A stretch of DNA of 64,000 nt from Asterias rubens (Eukaryota; Echinodermata; Asteroidea; Forcipulatida; Asteriidae): the NCBI RefSeq assembly GCF_902459465.1, contig NC_047083.1, positions 5,075,526 through 5,139,525 on the forward strand. Reading direction: 5' to 3'. This document shows, piece after piece, positions 45,101 to 64,000 of this stretch. The translations under genes and the position numbers were made by a program. Position 1 is the stretch's first letter. Each line of letters opens with the position of its first letter. Under the pieces are notes generated by a model that saw nothing but the letters and a program-made list of their open reading frames with translations, ran no database searches and was not told the origin of the DNA.

Positions 45101-47344
45101 TTCAACAATTCCCATAAAGCATTGGTAAAGGGGACACTATGGGGGCAGCCAAATTGTGGCAGCAAATTTACCACTTTTAAATCCATTGTTTTCGGTATTG
45201 TGCTCATACTCAGAACTACGAAAACAATGGCATTTTACATGGTAAGTCTGCTGCCACCTAGCGTTCCAAAGTCTCCATAATTATTGACCAATTTTGTTTT
45301 ATCTTATTTTGAATGCAGACTTTTTTCAACTGCTCCTGCGTGCAAGGGCCTGACGGCGTGGCAGGCGGTTCGGTTCAGTCTGGTGCCTGCCCCATGGACT
45401 GCCATATGCTGGCACCATTTCTCGTAATCATGTTCGTTATTGCGTTGGTCAGTAGCTCCGAAGAGATACCACAAACGATGGTCACAATGAGGTAATGAAG
45501 TGACGTCACCTCATACATTATTCATGCCCTAAGTACCTATTGTATTATTATTAGCAGATTAATTTTAGCTCTATCTGGCGATAAACTATTGTCATCATAA
45601 TCCATCATATGAACTGATTTTTTTTCATGATATTATTGGCCGAAGTAGCTCGCCCATCTGTGGACATCTTCAAACGATAGTAAATTTGAAGCACTCATAC
45701 ATTACTCATGAAGTGCTTGCACCTCATTGGTTTAAAGATTGTACCTACGGCACTCATACATTATTCATGAACTATGGTTACGTTCTTGTATCTTATTAGT
45801 TGAAATGTAGCCTAAATAGTGCACTAAATGGTCACTGATTTTTCAAATTGACGGGCACATTGACAACTGTTTTCTTTCCATCCAGATGCGTTAAGAAGTC
45901 AGACAAATCTCTATCACTCGGACTCAGACACGTTTTTACTAGAGTTTTTGGTAAGTACAGCGGTGTTATGTGCGTTAAAGGCACGGGGCACTAAAATAAC
46001 ACAAACTGTATGTTTAGCATTAAACAAAAACTACTTGGTAACTTGGAAGCTGTAATATAAAAAAAAAAAAAAAACGAATTTCTCACTAAAATATTAAAAG
46101 ACTTCTGGCCTGGAACAATTTAACTGTGTTACATGGTTGTTTTTCTTCTTGCATTGATTTTCAATGACCAATTAAGTCAAAATGTACATAATACTAATAG
46201 GTTTGTTATTTTATGCATAATGTTGAGATACACCAAGTGAGAGTAGCCTTCTGGTCTTTGACAAGATTGTTACCATTTTAAAGGTGTCCAGCCGTCCATT
46301 TCACCAAACTCTTCCTAGCTTAGGATTAATCTTAGGACTTTGGATGAGTTAAGCTCTGTATCCGAATACGTTAGAGCGTATTGAACCCATCCTAAGTTAG
46401 GACGAGTTACTCGTCCTAACTCGAGATAGGATTAATCCTAGCGTTTCGTGAAATCGGCTGCAGTGCCTTTAAAGACACTGGACCCTATTGGTAATTGTCA
46501 AAGACCAGTCTTCTCACCTAGTGTATCTCAACATGCATGAAATAACAAACATGTGAAAATTTGAGCTCAATTGGTCGTTGAAGTTGCGAGATAATAAAAA
46601 ATGGCAGAAATAAACACCCTTGTCACAAGTTGTGTGCTGTCAGATGCTTGATTTCGAGACCTCAAATTCTAAATCTGAGGTCTTGAAATCAATCAATTCG
46701 TGGAAAATTACTTCTTTCTCGTAAACTACGTTACTTCAAAGGGAGCTGTTTCTCACAATGTTTTATACTATCAACAGCTCCCCATTACTCGTTACCAAGT
46801 AAGGTTTTATGCTAATAATTATTTCGAGTAATTACCAATAGTGTCCACTGCATTTAACTGTGCGTTATAGGGGAACTCCGTGCATGACGACACCGCAGAG
46901 TTGCACATTAGACTTAATGCCGTCATACCGAGATAATAATTCGGGATATCGTCACCTTTATGGTATCCTCATCCTGCTGTCTACTATCTCATGATCTCGA
47001 AAAGTTGGGTGGAACTTCCAGAAAGAGTTCTTTATCATGTCATAATTATTTTTGGTTTACCTGATCATAATGCAACACTTTTTTCTTATATCGCAGGTAA
47101 TATCCCGGCGCCGCTGTATTATGGGGCCGCAATCGACGCAACATGCCGTCTTTGGCAGATGTTTTGCGGCGTGAGGGGAGAGTGCTGGGCCTACAACCTC
47201 CCGGACTTTCGCTTCGCTTACATGGGTGTCACAGTAGCCCTGAAGACGGTCAGCGCATTCTCCTACGTGGTAACATTGGTTCTTCTTCGGAGACGAACGT
47301 TAAAGGTGCCTAAAGGAACGTCTGAATTGGAAGATGGTGATTGA
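36115..47344 (+). CDS. Organic anion transporting polypeptide (SLCO/OATP family), 9 coding exons
   Basis: Plasma-membrane carrier of large organic anions. Exons: 36115-36820, 38268-38377, 39404-39662, 41925-42089, 42579-42780, 44062-44209, 45319-45491, 45886-45950, 47097-47344. All junctions are GT-AG and in phase, total 2,076 nt, 691 aa, the family's usual size. The start ATG has good context (AAAATGG). Exon 1 gives a cytosolic N terminus and TM1 (about 55-75) to TM4. The family signature NTLWVGAWWLG is at residues 277-287. The Kazal-like extracellular loop spans exons 6-7 (CNANCGCSSTDPEVVCGTDG, then FNCSC and ACPMDC). The C terminus ends LEDGD. No clear AATAAA lies close to the stop. Introns carry M1, M2, M3, M4, M5 and M6 insertions. 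The SLCO subfamily cannot be assigned by eye. Confidence 0.93.
36821..38267 (+). other. SLCO intron 1
   Basis: GTGAGT donor, TCTCAG acceptor. Holds the M5 copy at 38,029 and otherwise anonymous sequence. Confidence 0.85.
38029..38203. mobile_element. M5 MITE in SLCO intron 1
   Basis: GGCCCTTTCGAATCCACGGC to GAAGTCGTGGTTTCAAAAAA. Ends only 64 bp before exon 2. Confidence 0.8.
38632..39002 (-). mobile_element. M1 MITE, decayed, SLCO intron 2
   Basis: TTTAAAGGCACACCTTTTG, CTTGGTGTATCCCAACATAT and GGAGCCGTTTCTCACAATG appear in reverse family order. It abuts the next M1 copy with almost no spacer. Confidence 0.7.
38998..39375 (+). mobile_element. M1 MITE, SLCO intron 2
   Basis: TTTAAAGGCAGTGGACACTA to AATGTCCACTGCCTTTAA, complete. 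It stops 28 bp before exon 3, so the acceptor region is squeezed between the MITE and the exon. Confidence 0.85.
39710..39863 (+). mobile_element. M4 MITE, SLCO intron 3
   Basis: ATAGACCTTTTCGCAAATAC to GTATTTGCGATAAGGTCTAT, 154 bp, 47 bp after the exon 3 donor. Confidence 0.85.
39959..40360 (-). mobile_element. M1 MITE, SLCO intron 3
   Basis: TTAAAGACACTGTACACTAT to CAATAGTGTCCACTGCCTTC. Nearly full length. Confidence 0.85.
40361..41660. other. SLCO intron 3, repeat-poor part
   Basis: No gene or clear element. GAACGCAAA/GTGAACGCAAAGTCGTGAAC shows a short direct repeat near 40,718-40,756. Confidence 0.5.
41667..41829. mobile_element. M5 MITE, SLCO intron 3
   Basis: TTCGAAACCTCGGCTTTGGA to AAGCCTTGGTTTCGAAATGA. 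Ends 95 bp before exon 4. Confidence 0.8.
42090..42578 (+). other. SLCO intron 4
   Basis: GTAAGA donor and ATACAG acceptor. The right part (GACTTTATTACC-like, TTTCACTATTACCAAACCTGACCAGTGCC at 42,508-42,540) looks like a very old M1 end. Confidence 0.6.
42826..42912. repeat. Short inverted repeat AGCAGACTTACC
   Basis: GGCAGCAGACTTACCTTTG at 42,835 is opposed by GGTAAGTCTGCTGTCACC at 42,892. The same TGGAACGCTAGGTGGCAGCA motif occurs in reverse at 45,248-45,267, so this is a small dispersed element. Confidence 0.55.
43038..43426 (+). mobile_element. M1 MITE, SLCO intron 5
   Basis: CCTTAA/AGGCAGTGGACACTATTGG to ATTACCAATAGTGGCCAGTG-TCTTTAA. Full length with TTAA at both ends. Confidence 0.88.
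43752..43992. mobile_element. M2 hairpin MITE, SLCO intron 5
   Basis: GGGGCCAATTTCATAGCGCT to AGCAGCTCTATGAAATTGGG. Arms include TTTGCTTAGCATGATATTTT and its inverse, and GAATTACCAACCAAATTTCC against GGAAATTTGGTTGGTAATCC. Confidence 0.85.
44337..44715. mobile_element. M3 hairpin MITE, SLCO intron 6
   Basis: TTAAAGGAACACGTTGCCTT to CAAAGGCAATGTGGGCCTTT. The centre has AATTTCCCTTGACTCCC-type opposed GGGAGTCAAACA/GACTCCCATTAATGGCC. It directly abuts the M1 copy on the right. Confidence 0.85.
44717..45096 (-). mobile_element. M1 MITE, SLCO intron 6
   Basis: TTTAAAGACAGTGGACACTA to AATAGTGTCCACTGCCTTTA. The left terminal TTAA is shared with the end of the M3 copy. Confidence 0.85.
45972..46289 (+). 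mobile_element. M1 MITE, decayed, SLCO intron 8
   Basis: GTTAAAGGCACGGGGCACT, AAACTACTTGGTAACTTGG, GTTGAGATACACCAAGTGAG. Confidence 0.65.
46291..46460. mobile_element. M6 MITE, SLCO intron 8
   Basis: Ends GCCGTCCATTTCACCAAAC and GTTTCGTGAAATCGGC are inverted. Inside, CTTAGGATTAATCTTAGGAC is opposed by CCTAAGTTAGGACGAG and TCCTAACTCGAGATAGGATT. Confidence 0.75.
46467..46858 (-). mobile_element. M1 MITE, SLCO intron 8
   Basis: TTTAAAGACACTGGACCCTA to CCAATAGTGTCCACTGCATT-TAA. Full length. Confidence 0.85.
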
Positions 47345-47640
47345 GAGCAGAAAGGATTGGAATAATAGAAAATATTGTTTAAAAAGGAATTCCCTGGTGA
47401 TGTTTTAGGTAGTTACTGGTATGTTTAGGTGTATTAATTATTGTTTATTGTATAGACTATTATAGTCAACTCAGTGCTTAAATCATCGTTCTATTTTGTT
47501 TTATTACACCATTTGTAATAATTAATTTAAAGAGCACCACACACAATGTGTCCACCACCAACTGCGACACATCACACACAACCCTCGTTTAGTTGCTGAA
47601 AGGCGTTAACGAGTACCGGCATATACATGTAGATGTAAAC
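47345..47640. other. SLCO 3' flank
   Basis: Probable 3' UTR; no canonical AATAAA seen within this segment. Confidence 0.4.
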
Positions 47641-47763
47641 TAGCCCATGATACTAACCCAGTTGAAACCAGTTCGACGTACTTGTCACAAACTGGTTCAG
47701 TTGAACTGGGAATTGATAACTGGTTAGAACTGGTTACTGTTGACGCCACAATACTAGGCAACT

Positions 47764-48089
47764 ATGGCCCTTTTCGAAACCATGGCTTTTGCTTTGAATT
47801 CGGCTTCAGGCTCCGTCCTCTCGTCTGAAGCCCTGTGGTCGATTTCTCAAAGAGTTGGGACTCGTCTTATCTCGAGTTAGGACGAGGTCCTAACTTAGGA
47901 TTAATCTTAAGGTCCGCATGCTATAGTGCAGGGTTGGAACTCGTCCTAAGACCTAAGATTAGTCTTAAGTTAGGAAGAGTTTTGTGGAGCGCGTACACAA
48001 AGCACGCGCAATAAATTGTCAAAACAACCGCAGGCCAAGCTCGTCTGAGCCGAATCCAAAGCCGAAGCCGTGGATTCGAAAACGGCCTA
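47764..48089. mobile_element. M5 MITE interrupted by M6
   Basis: GCCCTTTTCGAAACCATGGC to CGAAGCCGTGGATTCGAAAA. Family continuity is broken after CGTCTGAAGCCCTG (47,830) and resumes at GCGTACACAAAGCACGCGC (47,990). Confidence 0.8.
47832..47990. mobile_element. M6 MITE nested in M5
   Basis: GTCGATTTCTCAAAGAGTTG opens and TTAGGAAGAGTTTTGTGGA closes. Internal arms CGAGTTAGGACGAGGTCC and CTCGTCCTAAGACC. Confidence 0.75.
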
Positions 48090-48210
48090 TTACTCCCTTC
48101 ACTGCTAAACTGGTTTATGTTGCTACCAGATGAATCCACATGTACAGTTCGACACCAGTAGTCCAGTTTTAAAACAGTTGACATAAGTTGACTGAACTGG
48201 TTTCTAATAG

Positions 48211-49160
48211 AAATTTCACCTACATAGGAGCTAGTTTGTCGCTTTATATGTTTGCTTCTAGTCATGGATTTTCACAAACGTTGCATAGTTCGTGTCACCA
48301 GCTGTGTTTTTGTTTTTCTATCTATCATGGGGCCAGCATTTTTCTTAATAATATTATAAGTTTTAGTTTTGTACACACTTTGTTAACCTTTTTATTTTAT
48401 ACAGCCAATCTGTTATTAATATTTTGTATCTTTGTAAATAACTTTTTTAGGGGCTGCGACCCATCAAGGCGCTATATATTAATGCTGCTTTTTAAATTTT
48501 TTATTTAACATTTTGATAATAACAATTATTTCAATGGATGGTAAAGCGGCCTGATCGAGACGTAGGCCTATACAGTGAGACCAAAATGTTGTCGACGTCG
48601 CTAGAGATTCTGAGTTTGACAAGGACTTCTTATCAGAGTCCTTATTCGGAAACTAACAGGAAACCTACCTCTACACTTTGAATAATACTTTTTTGAGAGA
48701 GATCTCTACACCAATAAATAACTGTTTTTTTAACAATATACCTGTAATATTATGCAAACAAAAATCATAGTGTCGTATTAACTTTTATACTTAAGGGCAT
48801 CAGCTCACGTGGTTACCCTTGCAGACTCAAAGTCAACAATTATTTTGAGCGTCAATGGGGGGACTTTCGCAAACCAAATGTCAATTTTCTTGATGTTAAT
48901 ATAATTACAGATTACACACGTCGAGGTTTCCCTCAAAATTGCGATTACACACGTTGAGGTATCCCTCGATATTGAAAAAAACAAAACAAGACTGCCAGTG
49001 TGGCAGGAGAATCTGTCCCCCACTACGGCGAACCCGGGGCTGTGTTACAAACTACTTCTGAAAGCGCCCTCTTTTTGAATCCTCCTCCAGCCATTTGCTG
49101 GGCCCCATCCCAGCAGCCACAGGCTACAGGACTGATCGGATTCTATAATCAGGTTGGGCA
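48211..49160. other. Intergenic stretch
   Basis: An AATAAATAAC at 48,713 is the first AATAAA-like signal downstream of SLCO, but it is 1.4 kb away. A 27-bp-spaced repeat of GATTACACACGT(C/T)GAGGT(T/A)TCCCTC lies at 48,909 and 48,943. Confidence 0.45.
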
Positions 49161-49414
49161 GGGCCCAATTTCATAGAGCTGCTTAAGCACACAATTTTGC
49201 TTATTAAAGCGAAAAAATGCTTGCTTAGTAAAATCAGATTACAAGCCAAGACTCCACTAACTTGTTATGCTATAAAGTAAACAACAGCTAAATACCAGTC
49301 ACAAGCAATGTATAATGGCATGAAATTTTGGCCAGTAACATGTGTAAAATAAGCGAGCTATTTTCGAGCTTAAGCAATATTTTTGCTTAAGCAGCTCTAT
49401 GAAATTAGCCCCTG
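49161..49414. mobile_element. M2 hairpin MITE
   Basis: GGGCCCAATTTCATAGAGCT to GCAGCTCTATGAAATTAGCC. Confidence 0.85.
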
Positions 49415-49534
49415 ATTTTTGCCCAGGAAGAACGTCATGCGTGCGGTGCATAGCAGTGTGAGTGTAATACATGATGGCACTGAACATTTTCTAAATGGAG
49501 CATATATGAGCGTGTTTGATCACAGCGACTGTGG

Positions 49535-49862
49535 TTAAAGGAACACGTTGCCTTGGAGTCGGTCGATTTGGTATTTGAAAAGCGTTTGTAACCGTTTGTT
49601 ATGAACCGACATGGTTAGAAAGATATTTTGAAAGTAGAATACAATGATCCACACAATATATATAAAAAAATTAACTCCCATAAAAAAATGGCCGACCGTT
49701 TTAGTCGACGAGGTATAAGGAAAACCACGCAATTTTGAGGCATTTTGTGTGGATCATTGTACTTTTAAAACATCTTTCCAACCTTAATCATTTTATAACA
49801 AACGGTTTGAAACGCTTTCCAAAGACCAACTCGACCGATCAAAGGCAACGTGTTCCTTTAAT
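49535..49862. mobile_element. M3 hairpin MITE
   Basis: GTTAAAGGAACACGTTGCCT to AAGGCAACGTGTTCCTTTAA. TTAA flanks both ends. Confidence 0.88.
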
Positions 49863-49911
49863 TAAAGGCAAGGACGCTGGGGGCCGGGGCGGGACGAGCG
49901 AACTCCAGCCC

Positions 49912-50048
49912 ATAGACCTTTTCGCAAAGCTTGGAATTAGGTGCATTGTGGTCTAGCTGGTATCCAAATTATTTGATCCATATATATCCCACAATGCACC
50001 TCATTCAACAGTCTGCACTTGCGCATTGGTATTTGCGGTAAGGTCTAT
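49912..50048 (+). mobile_element. M4 MITE
   Basis: ATAGACCTTTTCGCAAAGCT to GTATTTGCGGTAAGGTCTAT. It lacks the GCGCGCGC segment present in other copies. Confidence 0.85.
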
Positions 50049-50264
50049 GTTATTTTGCAAGTGGAACACAATCTCAGCAGGTGGATGGAATTAGAATTCA
50101 CTGGGACACTGGCCATGCTTGTCTTTTGTAGATAAGTTCATTAAAGTCTGGAATACGTTCAAACACATGTTGTTATCAGTTTGTAATCATTATCTCTATT
50201 GTTTGTAGTTTGTTATCATTAGGACTTTGCTGAATATGTTTTGAGCACCGACAAACCAAGCTTT

Positions 50265-53200
50265 ATGTCATCCAACTCAGGTAAACACCAAATTGCAGCT
50301 CTTTTTTCCGGCCTTTTCGAGCCATTGAACTCGAAGTCTAGACGAGCCCTTCGGATCTTCATGAGATCTGTCACTAGACATGGAGGATCAGAAAACAACT
50401 ACTCAACTCGGAACACCTTACTTTTCATATTGCTCAGTGGGGACATTAACCCCAATCCTGGTCCTACTCAATCTGTTCGCCAACGTAAATCAAAACATCC
50501 ATGTGTGCATTGTGAGATTGGTGTAACCAGCAGAAGTCGAGCAATCAGCTGTGATTCGTGTGAGAACTGGGTCCACAGCAGATGTACTGGTATCCTGTCC
50601 TCTTCCGACTATGACAAGCTTGTTGCATCAAATACAACATTCAATTACATCTGTAACAAATGCACTTTTAATGAACTCCCTAAGTTATGTTTGCCCGACA
50701 TGCCGGACAACCATGCTGTCTACAATGAGGAAAGTGAGTCCAACCACTTTCCCTCCGAGTCCGAATCCCTTCCTACCACGCCAACGGAACAGTTTAATTT
50801 TGACTGCTTCCAACAAAAAGGTCTTCACTTTCTCCATATCAACATCAGATCTTTGATACCCAAAATCTCAGAACTGAGACGTCTAGCTGCTGAATCTAAA
50901 GCCGCTGTTATCGGTATTTCAGAGTCCTGGCTTGATAGTTCTGTTCCAGACGGAGAGATCCAGATCAAAGACTACTCCATTATACGACAAGACAGATCCA
51001 GAAACGGTGGTGGGGTATGTGTCTTCATTAGGAACGATTTAGCTTTCAATCGAAGACCTGATCTTTACAACACTCAACTGGAATGCACCTGGTTTGAACT
51101 TCTGCTTCCCAAAACCAAACCAATAATAACTGGAATCTGTTATCGTCCACCTGGTGATCTCACCTTCTTTGAAAAGTTGGAGACTACTTTATCACATATT
51201 CGCTCTGACTGTGAATTAATGCTTTTAGGGGATCTTAATGTTGATTTTCTGAATAAGAACTCTAGTCTTTTTAGAAAGTTGAGAACTGTTTTAAACTTGT
51301 TCAATTGCAAACAACTAATTGACACCCCTACTCGGGTAACTAGTTCCTCATCTACCATTTTAGATCATATCATTTGTAACAATACTGACAAGATCAGACA
51401 ATTTGGAACTGTGAATATTGGCCTGAGTGATCATCTCATCATTTACTGTACCCGAAAGGTACATCGAGGCCAAGTAAATTGTCACAATACTGTCAAAATT
51501 AGATCTTTACGTAACTACAATCCCTCAAAGCTTCTGACTGACTTGGCTGGCACAGATTGGTCAGAGGTATTTAATTGTAATGATGCCAATTTAGCTTGGA
51601 TTAAGTTTAAGTGTCTGTTTGTTAATATTTTAGATCGTATTGCTCCTATTAAAGAAATTCGTCTTAAGGGTAGAACTGAGCCTTGGATGAATGCTGAGAT
51701 CTTGGATAGTATTAGACAACGAGACAGTCTTTTGTACAAATTTAAGAAAAATACTGCTGACGTACAACTGTACCGTAATTTTTGTAAAATCAGAAATAAG
51801 GTGCACAGGGATATTAGGCGTGCTAAAGCAGAATTTTTTAACACTAAAATTCACGAAAACAAAAATAACCCTAAAAAGCTGTGGCAACAGCTGAAATCAC
51901 TTGGTTACAGCTATACACCCAGGGCTCAATCCAAAATTTTCCTCAATATTGATGGTGATCTTTGCTTTAATTCTTCTGAGATTGCTGACCATTTTAACAG
52001 TTTTTTTACTACTGTCGCTTCCAAATTGGCAACCAAACTTCCCAATGGCACTAACAGTTTTGACACTGACTCTGTGATCTTCAAAAACCATTACACTGAA
52101 AAAGGAGTTACCTCCGATAGCTTCACATTATCTCCTATTCAAGAAGATTTGTTTTTAATGAGCTGAAGACCCTCAACATCAACAAAAGCACTGGTCTCGA
52201 CAACATCCCTGCCAGATTCCTGAGGGACGGGGCCATTGAACTAAAAAAAATCATCACTCACATTATAAACCTCTCCATCCTTTCCGGGGCTGTTCCCGAC
52301 GATTTTAAATATGCCAGGGTTCAGCCATTGTTTAAAAGGGACAGTAAAACAGAAGTTAGCAACTACAGACCTATTAGCATTCTCTGTGTAGTTTCCAAAG
52401 TGCTTGAAAAGGCGGTTTATGTTCAGGTTGAAGATTATCTTGTGAAAAACAACATTTTGTACAATTTTCAATCGGGGTTTAGAGGCACATTTTCTACTGA
52501 CACCTGTCTTATACATTTAACTGATCACATCCGTGTTCAAATGTCTCAGGGTAATTACACAGGAATGGTTTTGCTTGATCTTCAAAAAGCGTTTGATACT
52601 GTTGATCATGTTATTTTGTGTAAAAAACTTAAAGCCATGGGCATTTGTTCCATAGACTGGTTTAATTCTTATCTTAGCAACAGACAGCAGGTTGTCAATG
52701 TCAACAAAGTCCAATCGAAACCTCTGGCCGTGACATGTGGCGTTCCGCAAGGGAGTATACTGGGACCATTGTTGTTTTTGTGTTACATAAATGACATGCC
52801 CAGCTGTGTTAAGTGTAAACTACTCCTTTATGCTGATGACAGTGCCCTACTTGTTTCTGACAAAGATCCTGCTGCTGTTGCTGAGATACTTAGTGCTGAA
52901 CTAGATTCGTGTAGAAAGTGGCTCATTGACAACAAATTGTCTTTACATTTTAGGCAAAACCGTGTCTATCCTTTTTGGTTCAAAAAACAAAATTAAGAAG
53001 GCCGATAACTTTAAAGTCTTGTGTGAAGGTAAACAAATTGAATCAGCTACGTCTGTAAAATACCTGGGGGTCTCATTTGATCAGCAGCTATCAGGGGAAT
53101 TAATTGCCAACTCCATTATCAAGAAAACTGGTGATAGGTTAAAATTCCTTTACAGACAGGCTTATTTTCTTAACACTAAATCTCGTAAAACACTTTGTTC

Positions 53201-53681
53201 AGCATTAATCCAGTGTTACTTTGACTACTCATGCTCTTCTTGGTTTTCTGCACTCCCAGTCCATCTCAAAAACAAACTTGAAATTATGCAAAATAAAATG
53301 GTTAGATTTATTCTAGCCAAAGACTCCAGGGCCCACATAGGTCAAAAAGAACTTGACATAGCGGGCTTCCTAAACGTTAAAGACAGAGTCTCTCAACTAA
53401 AATTAAATCATGTGTATAGAATAACTTGTAATGCCACTCCTGATTATCTTCGTGACAACTTTATTAAGGTCTCTGATTTTCACCAGCACAACACTAGGAC
53501 CAGTGATCTGAATTTTATAGTCCCAATCTCATTCAGCTCAATTAACAATACTTTTTTTGCTACCGCCATAAGAGAATGGAACAATTTACCTGCTAATATT
53601 AAAATGTCTACTAGTCTGCAACAATTTAAAAAACTAGTCAAATGCCACCTTGCCACAAAAGCCACCTCTAAGGAAGCATAG
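50265..53681 (+). pseudogene. LINE ORF: 2A motif, PHD finger, APE endonuclease, reverse transcriptase (two frameshifts)
   Basis: First true ATG at 50,265; the frame runs to 52,166. A 2A-like motif GDINPNPGP sits at about residues 59-67 from this ATG, after a hydrophobic LLFILLS. A PHD-type zinc finger follows (CVHCEIGV, CDSCENWVHSRC, YICNKC). The endonuclease has HINIRSL, ISESWLD, GICYRPPG, LLGDLNVD and GLSDH. The RT domain (NYRPISI, LLDLQKAFDTVDH, GVPQGSILGP, LLYADD) is in the next frame (about 52,157-52,960), and the C terminus (KYLGVSFD to KATSKEA) in a third segment to 53,681. Breaks fall at T-runs 52,152-52,156 (one T short) and 52,948-52,951 (one T extra). The copy is therefore inactive unless these are sequencing errors. 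Confidence 0.92.
50421..50468 (+). other. 2A-like translational recoding motif in the LINE ORF
   Basis: Codons for LLFILLSGDINPNPGP; D begins at 50,442. It fits the D(V/I)ExNPGP consensus except N for E. Such motifs, known from picornaviruses and from non-LTR retrotransposons of sea urchins, cause ribosomes to skip the last G-P bond, which would free a ~66-aa leader from the PHD-EN-RT protein. Confidence 0.8.
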
Positions 53682-54061
53682 CTTGGGTTCCTTTTTGGTT
53701 TCAATTTGTTATATTATTTATCGATTTAATTTAATTTAACTTAATTTTTAATTTAAAATTTTTGTTTTTCCTATTCTATTTATTTTTCTTGTGTTCTCTT
53801 GCTTTGTTTTTCCTTGAATCATCTTTTTGCCCTTGACTAGGTTTCGTCTGTTTTTTGTAAGGACCCCAATGGAAATAAGTCTAAGTTATTGGCTTTTTTG
53901 GGCTATCCTTGGATAATTTTCTGCAGTATTTCTATCTTGTTTTTTTTGTCTTTTCTCCTGTTGTTAAGTACATGTTTGTATTTTGAGTATGTTCTTGCTG
54001 TATTTTTATCCGAATAAATTCAATCAATCAATCAATCAATCAATTATCTCTAGTGTTTGTA

Positions 54062-54254
54062 CTAAACAAAATTTCTCTTGGATGGCGAATTAACTGTTTT
54101 TTTTGGGGGGCAGCGATCCGTTCTTTTGTGACTTTTTTGACGACATCTTCTTTGTTTCTGAATGAATCTTTTATTAAGTATCTTTTGATCTTAGCTTTAT
54201 CAACAAAAGATCGGTCCCAGTGAAGAACAGGTAGCCATATCACTAGAGATAATA
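54062..54254. other. Short intergenic segment
   Basis: Contains TTTTTTTTGGGGGG simple sequence; no gene. Confidence 0.4.
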
Positions 54255-54480
54255 GGTGCATTCGATTAGCTTCCCGGGTCGACTCCGGTCTGTGCCCGTC
54301 GGTACATTTGTATTGCTTTGACGACGTCATTCCAGGGGCTCACCCGGGTCATCCCCCAGTCCCCCTGCTTGTGGAGCGGATCACTTGGGGGCTGGCCCAA
54401 GGTGCATGACGTCACCACGAGAGGGTGAGTGAAGTGATCGTTCGATTAGCTCTTGTCAGGGGCTCACCCGAGTGAGCGTT
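54255..54480. mobile_element. M7 MITE
   Basis: AGGTGCATTCGATTAGCTTC, CTTTGACGACGTCATTCCAG, GGATCACTTGGGGGCTGGCC and ATCGTTCGATTAGCTCTTG. Right terminus incomplete. Confidence 0.75.
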
Positions 54481-54869
54481 AGAGACACGAGGAAGCAGCA
54501 GCTGAACAGAAAAATAATTATGTACTGTTCCTACCGCTAGGGGGCGGATATTATCATACAAACAATAAACTTAATCGACTGAATCAAGTCTACTTTCAAC
54601 GCAGACAGCCAGTGCAATACGATATGATGTACTCAACAAATAGCTTTTTGTTTCGGGAACCAGCGAAGTATCAGATGATCAAAATCACATGACAGTGAGT
54701 TGGGCCTTTGGCATGCTGCAAAACAACAATTCTTTTGTTTTGAGAGTGGACCCCGTGACAGTGCAAAGTCAAGTAGCTGTGTTTCTGCCTTTGTCATTTG
54801 TGTCTTTCCTTGCGAGTGAGCAACAAGTTCTTTTTCCGTTCTCGTGGTTTTAAAAACCGTGATTTCAAG

Positions 54870-64000
<9,131 letters not shown>

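Larger units (their letters stand above)
47645..48210. mobile_element. Outer element of a three-level nest (AACTGGTTT motif)
   Basis: Left piece 47,652-47,755 carries CCCAGTTGAAACCAGTTCG and ACTGGTTCAGTTGAACTGGG; right piece 48,100-48,210 carries CTAAACTGGTTTATGTTG, TCGACACCAGTAGTCCAG and GACTGAACTGGTTTCTAATAG. The two pieces are separated by an M5 copy. Confidence 0.55.
50208..54042 (+). mobile_element. CR1-like non-LTR retrotransposon (LINE) with target duplication
   Basis: Bounded by ATTATCTCTATTGTTTGTA (50,189-50,207) and ATTATCTCTAGTGTTTGTA (54,043-54,061), a 19-bp target duplication with one mismatch. One long coding region encodes a PHD finger, APE endonuclease and reverse transcriptase. 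The 3' UTR ends CCGAATAAATTC(AATC)n, a short microsatellite tail of the CR1/L2 kind rather than poly-A. The 5' leader before the first ATG is about 57 bp, so the copy is full length or nearly so. Confidence 0.9.

Noticed and set aside
47921..48265. 114-aa minus-strand ORF
   Set aside because: Built from M6 and M5 sequence.

Overview
The window is animal nuclear DNA: genes with short exons and GT-AG introns, AT-rich intergenic sequence and a very high load of transposon debris. The gene content (an OATP/SLCO transporter, a cathepsin D-like protease), the PNMA-type Gypsy element, a PHD/2A LINE and abundant short TTAA-flanked hairpin elements suggest a marine invertebrate deuterostome, most likely an echinoderm. 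This assignment is inference; no species can be named from the sequence alone.

Layout. 1-13.2 kb: repeats only (a large foldback element cut by the window start, palindromic tandem repeats, several MITEs, SINE-like pieces), plus one candidate first exon on the minus strand near 10.3 kb. 13,227-21,947: a complete Ty3/Gypsy LTR retrotransposon on the minus strand with 1,034-bp LTRs, intact gag and pol ORFs and a -1 frameshift site. 22-36 kb: repeats, including an unidentified 2.9-kb insertion that splits a MITE and a tRNA-derived SINE. 36,115-47,344: a nine-coding-exon SLCO/OATP-family transporter gene (+), spliced CDS 2,076 nt (691 aa), every junction in phase. 47.6-50.2 kb: nested MITEs. 50,208-54,042: a CR1-like LINE (+) with PHD finger, APE endonuclease and RT, a 2A-like motif near its N terminus, 19-bp target duplications and two single-T frameshifts. 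54,870-64,000: seven exons of a cathepsin D-like aspartic protease gene (+), cut by the window end.

The two host genes are independent, neighbouring and co-oriented. Their introns hold many copies of a few MITE families. I name these M1 to M8 here for cross-reference: M1 is about 390 bp with TTAA targets and about 17 copies; M2 is the GGGCCCAATTTCATAGAGC hairpin; M3 the AGGAACACGTTGCC hairpin (TTAA targets); M4 a 150-bp element beginning ATAGACCTTTTCGC; M5 a CCACGGCTTCGGATTCGGC element; M6 a TCCTAACTTAGG element; M7 a GC-rich GGGTGCGTTCGATTAGC element; M8 an element containing CTTGCGGATAAAGACAGG. The most informative points are the Gypsy Gag-Pol frameshift signal and its PNMA-like Gag, the LINE 2A motif, a natural filled/empty site pair proving TTAA targeting for M1, and two separate splice-site duplications in the protease gene.
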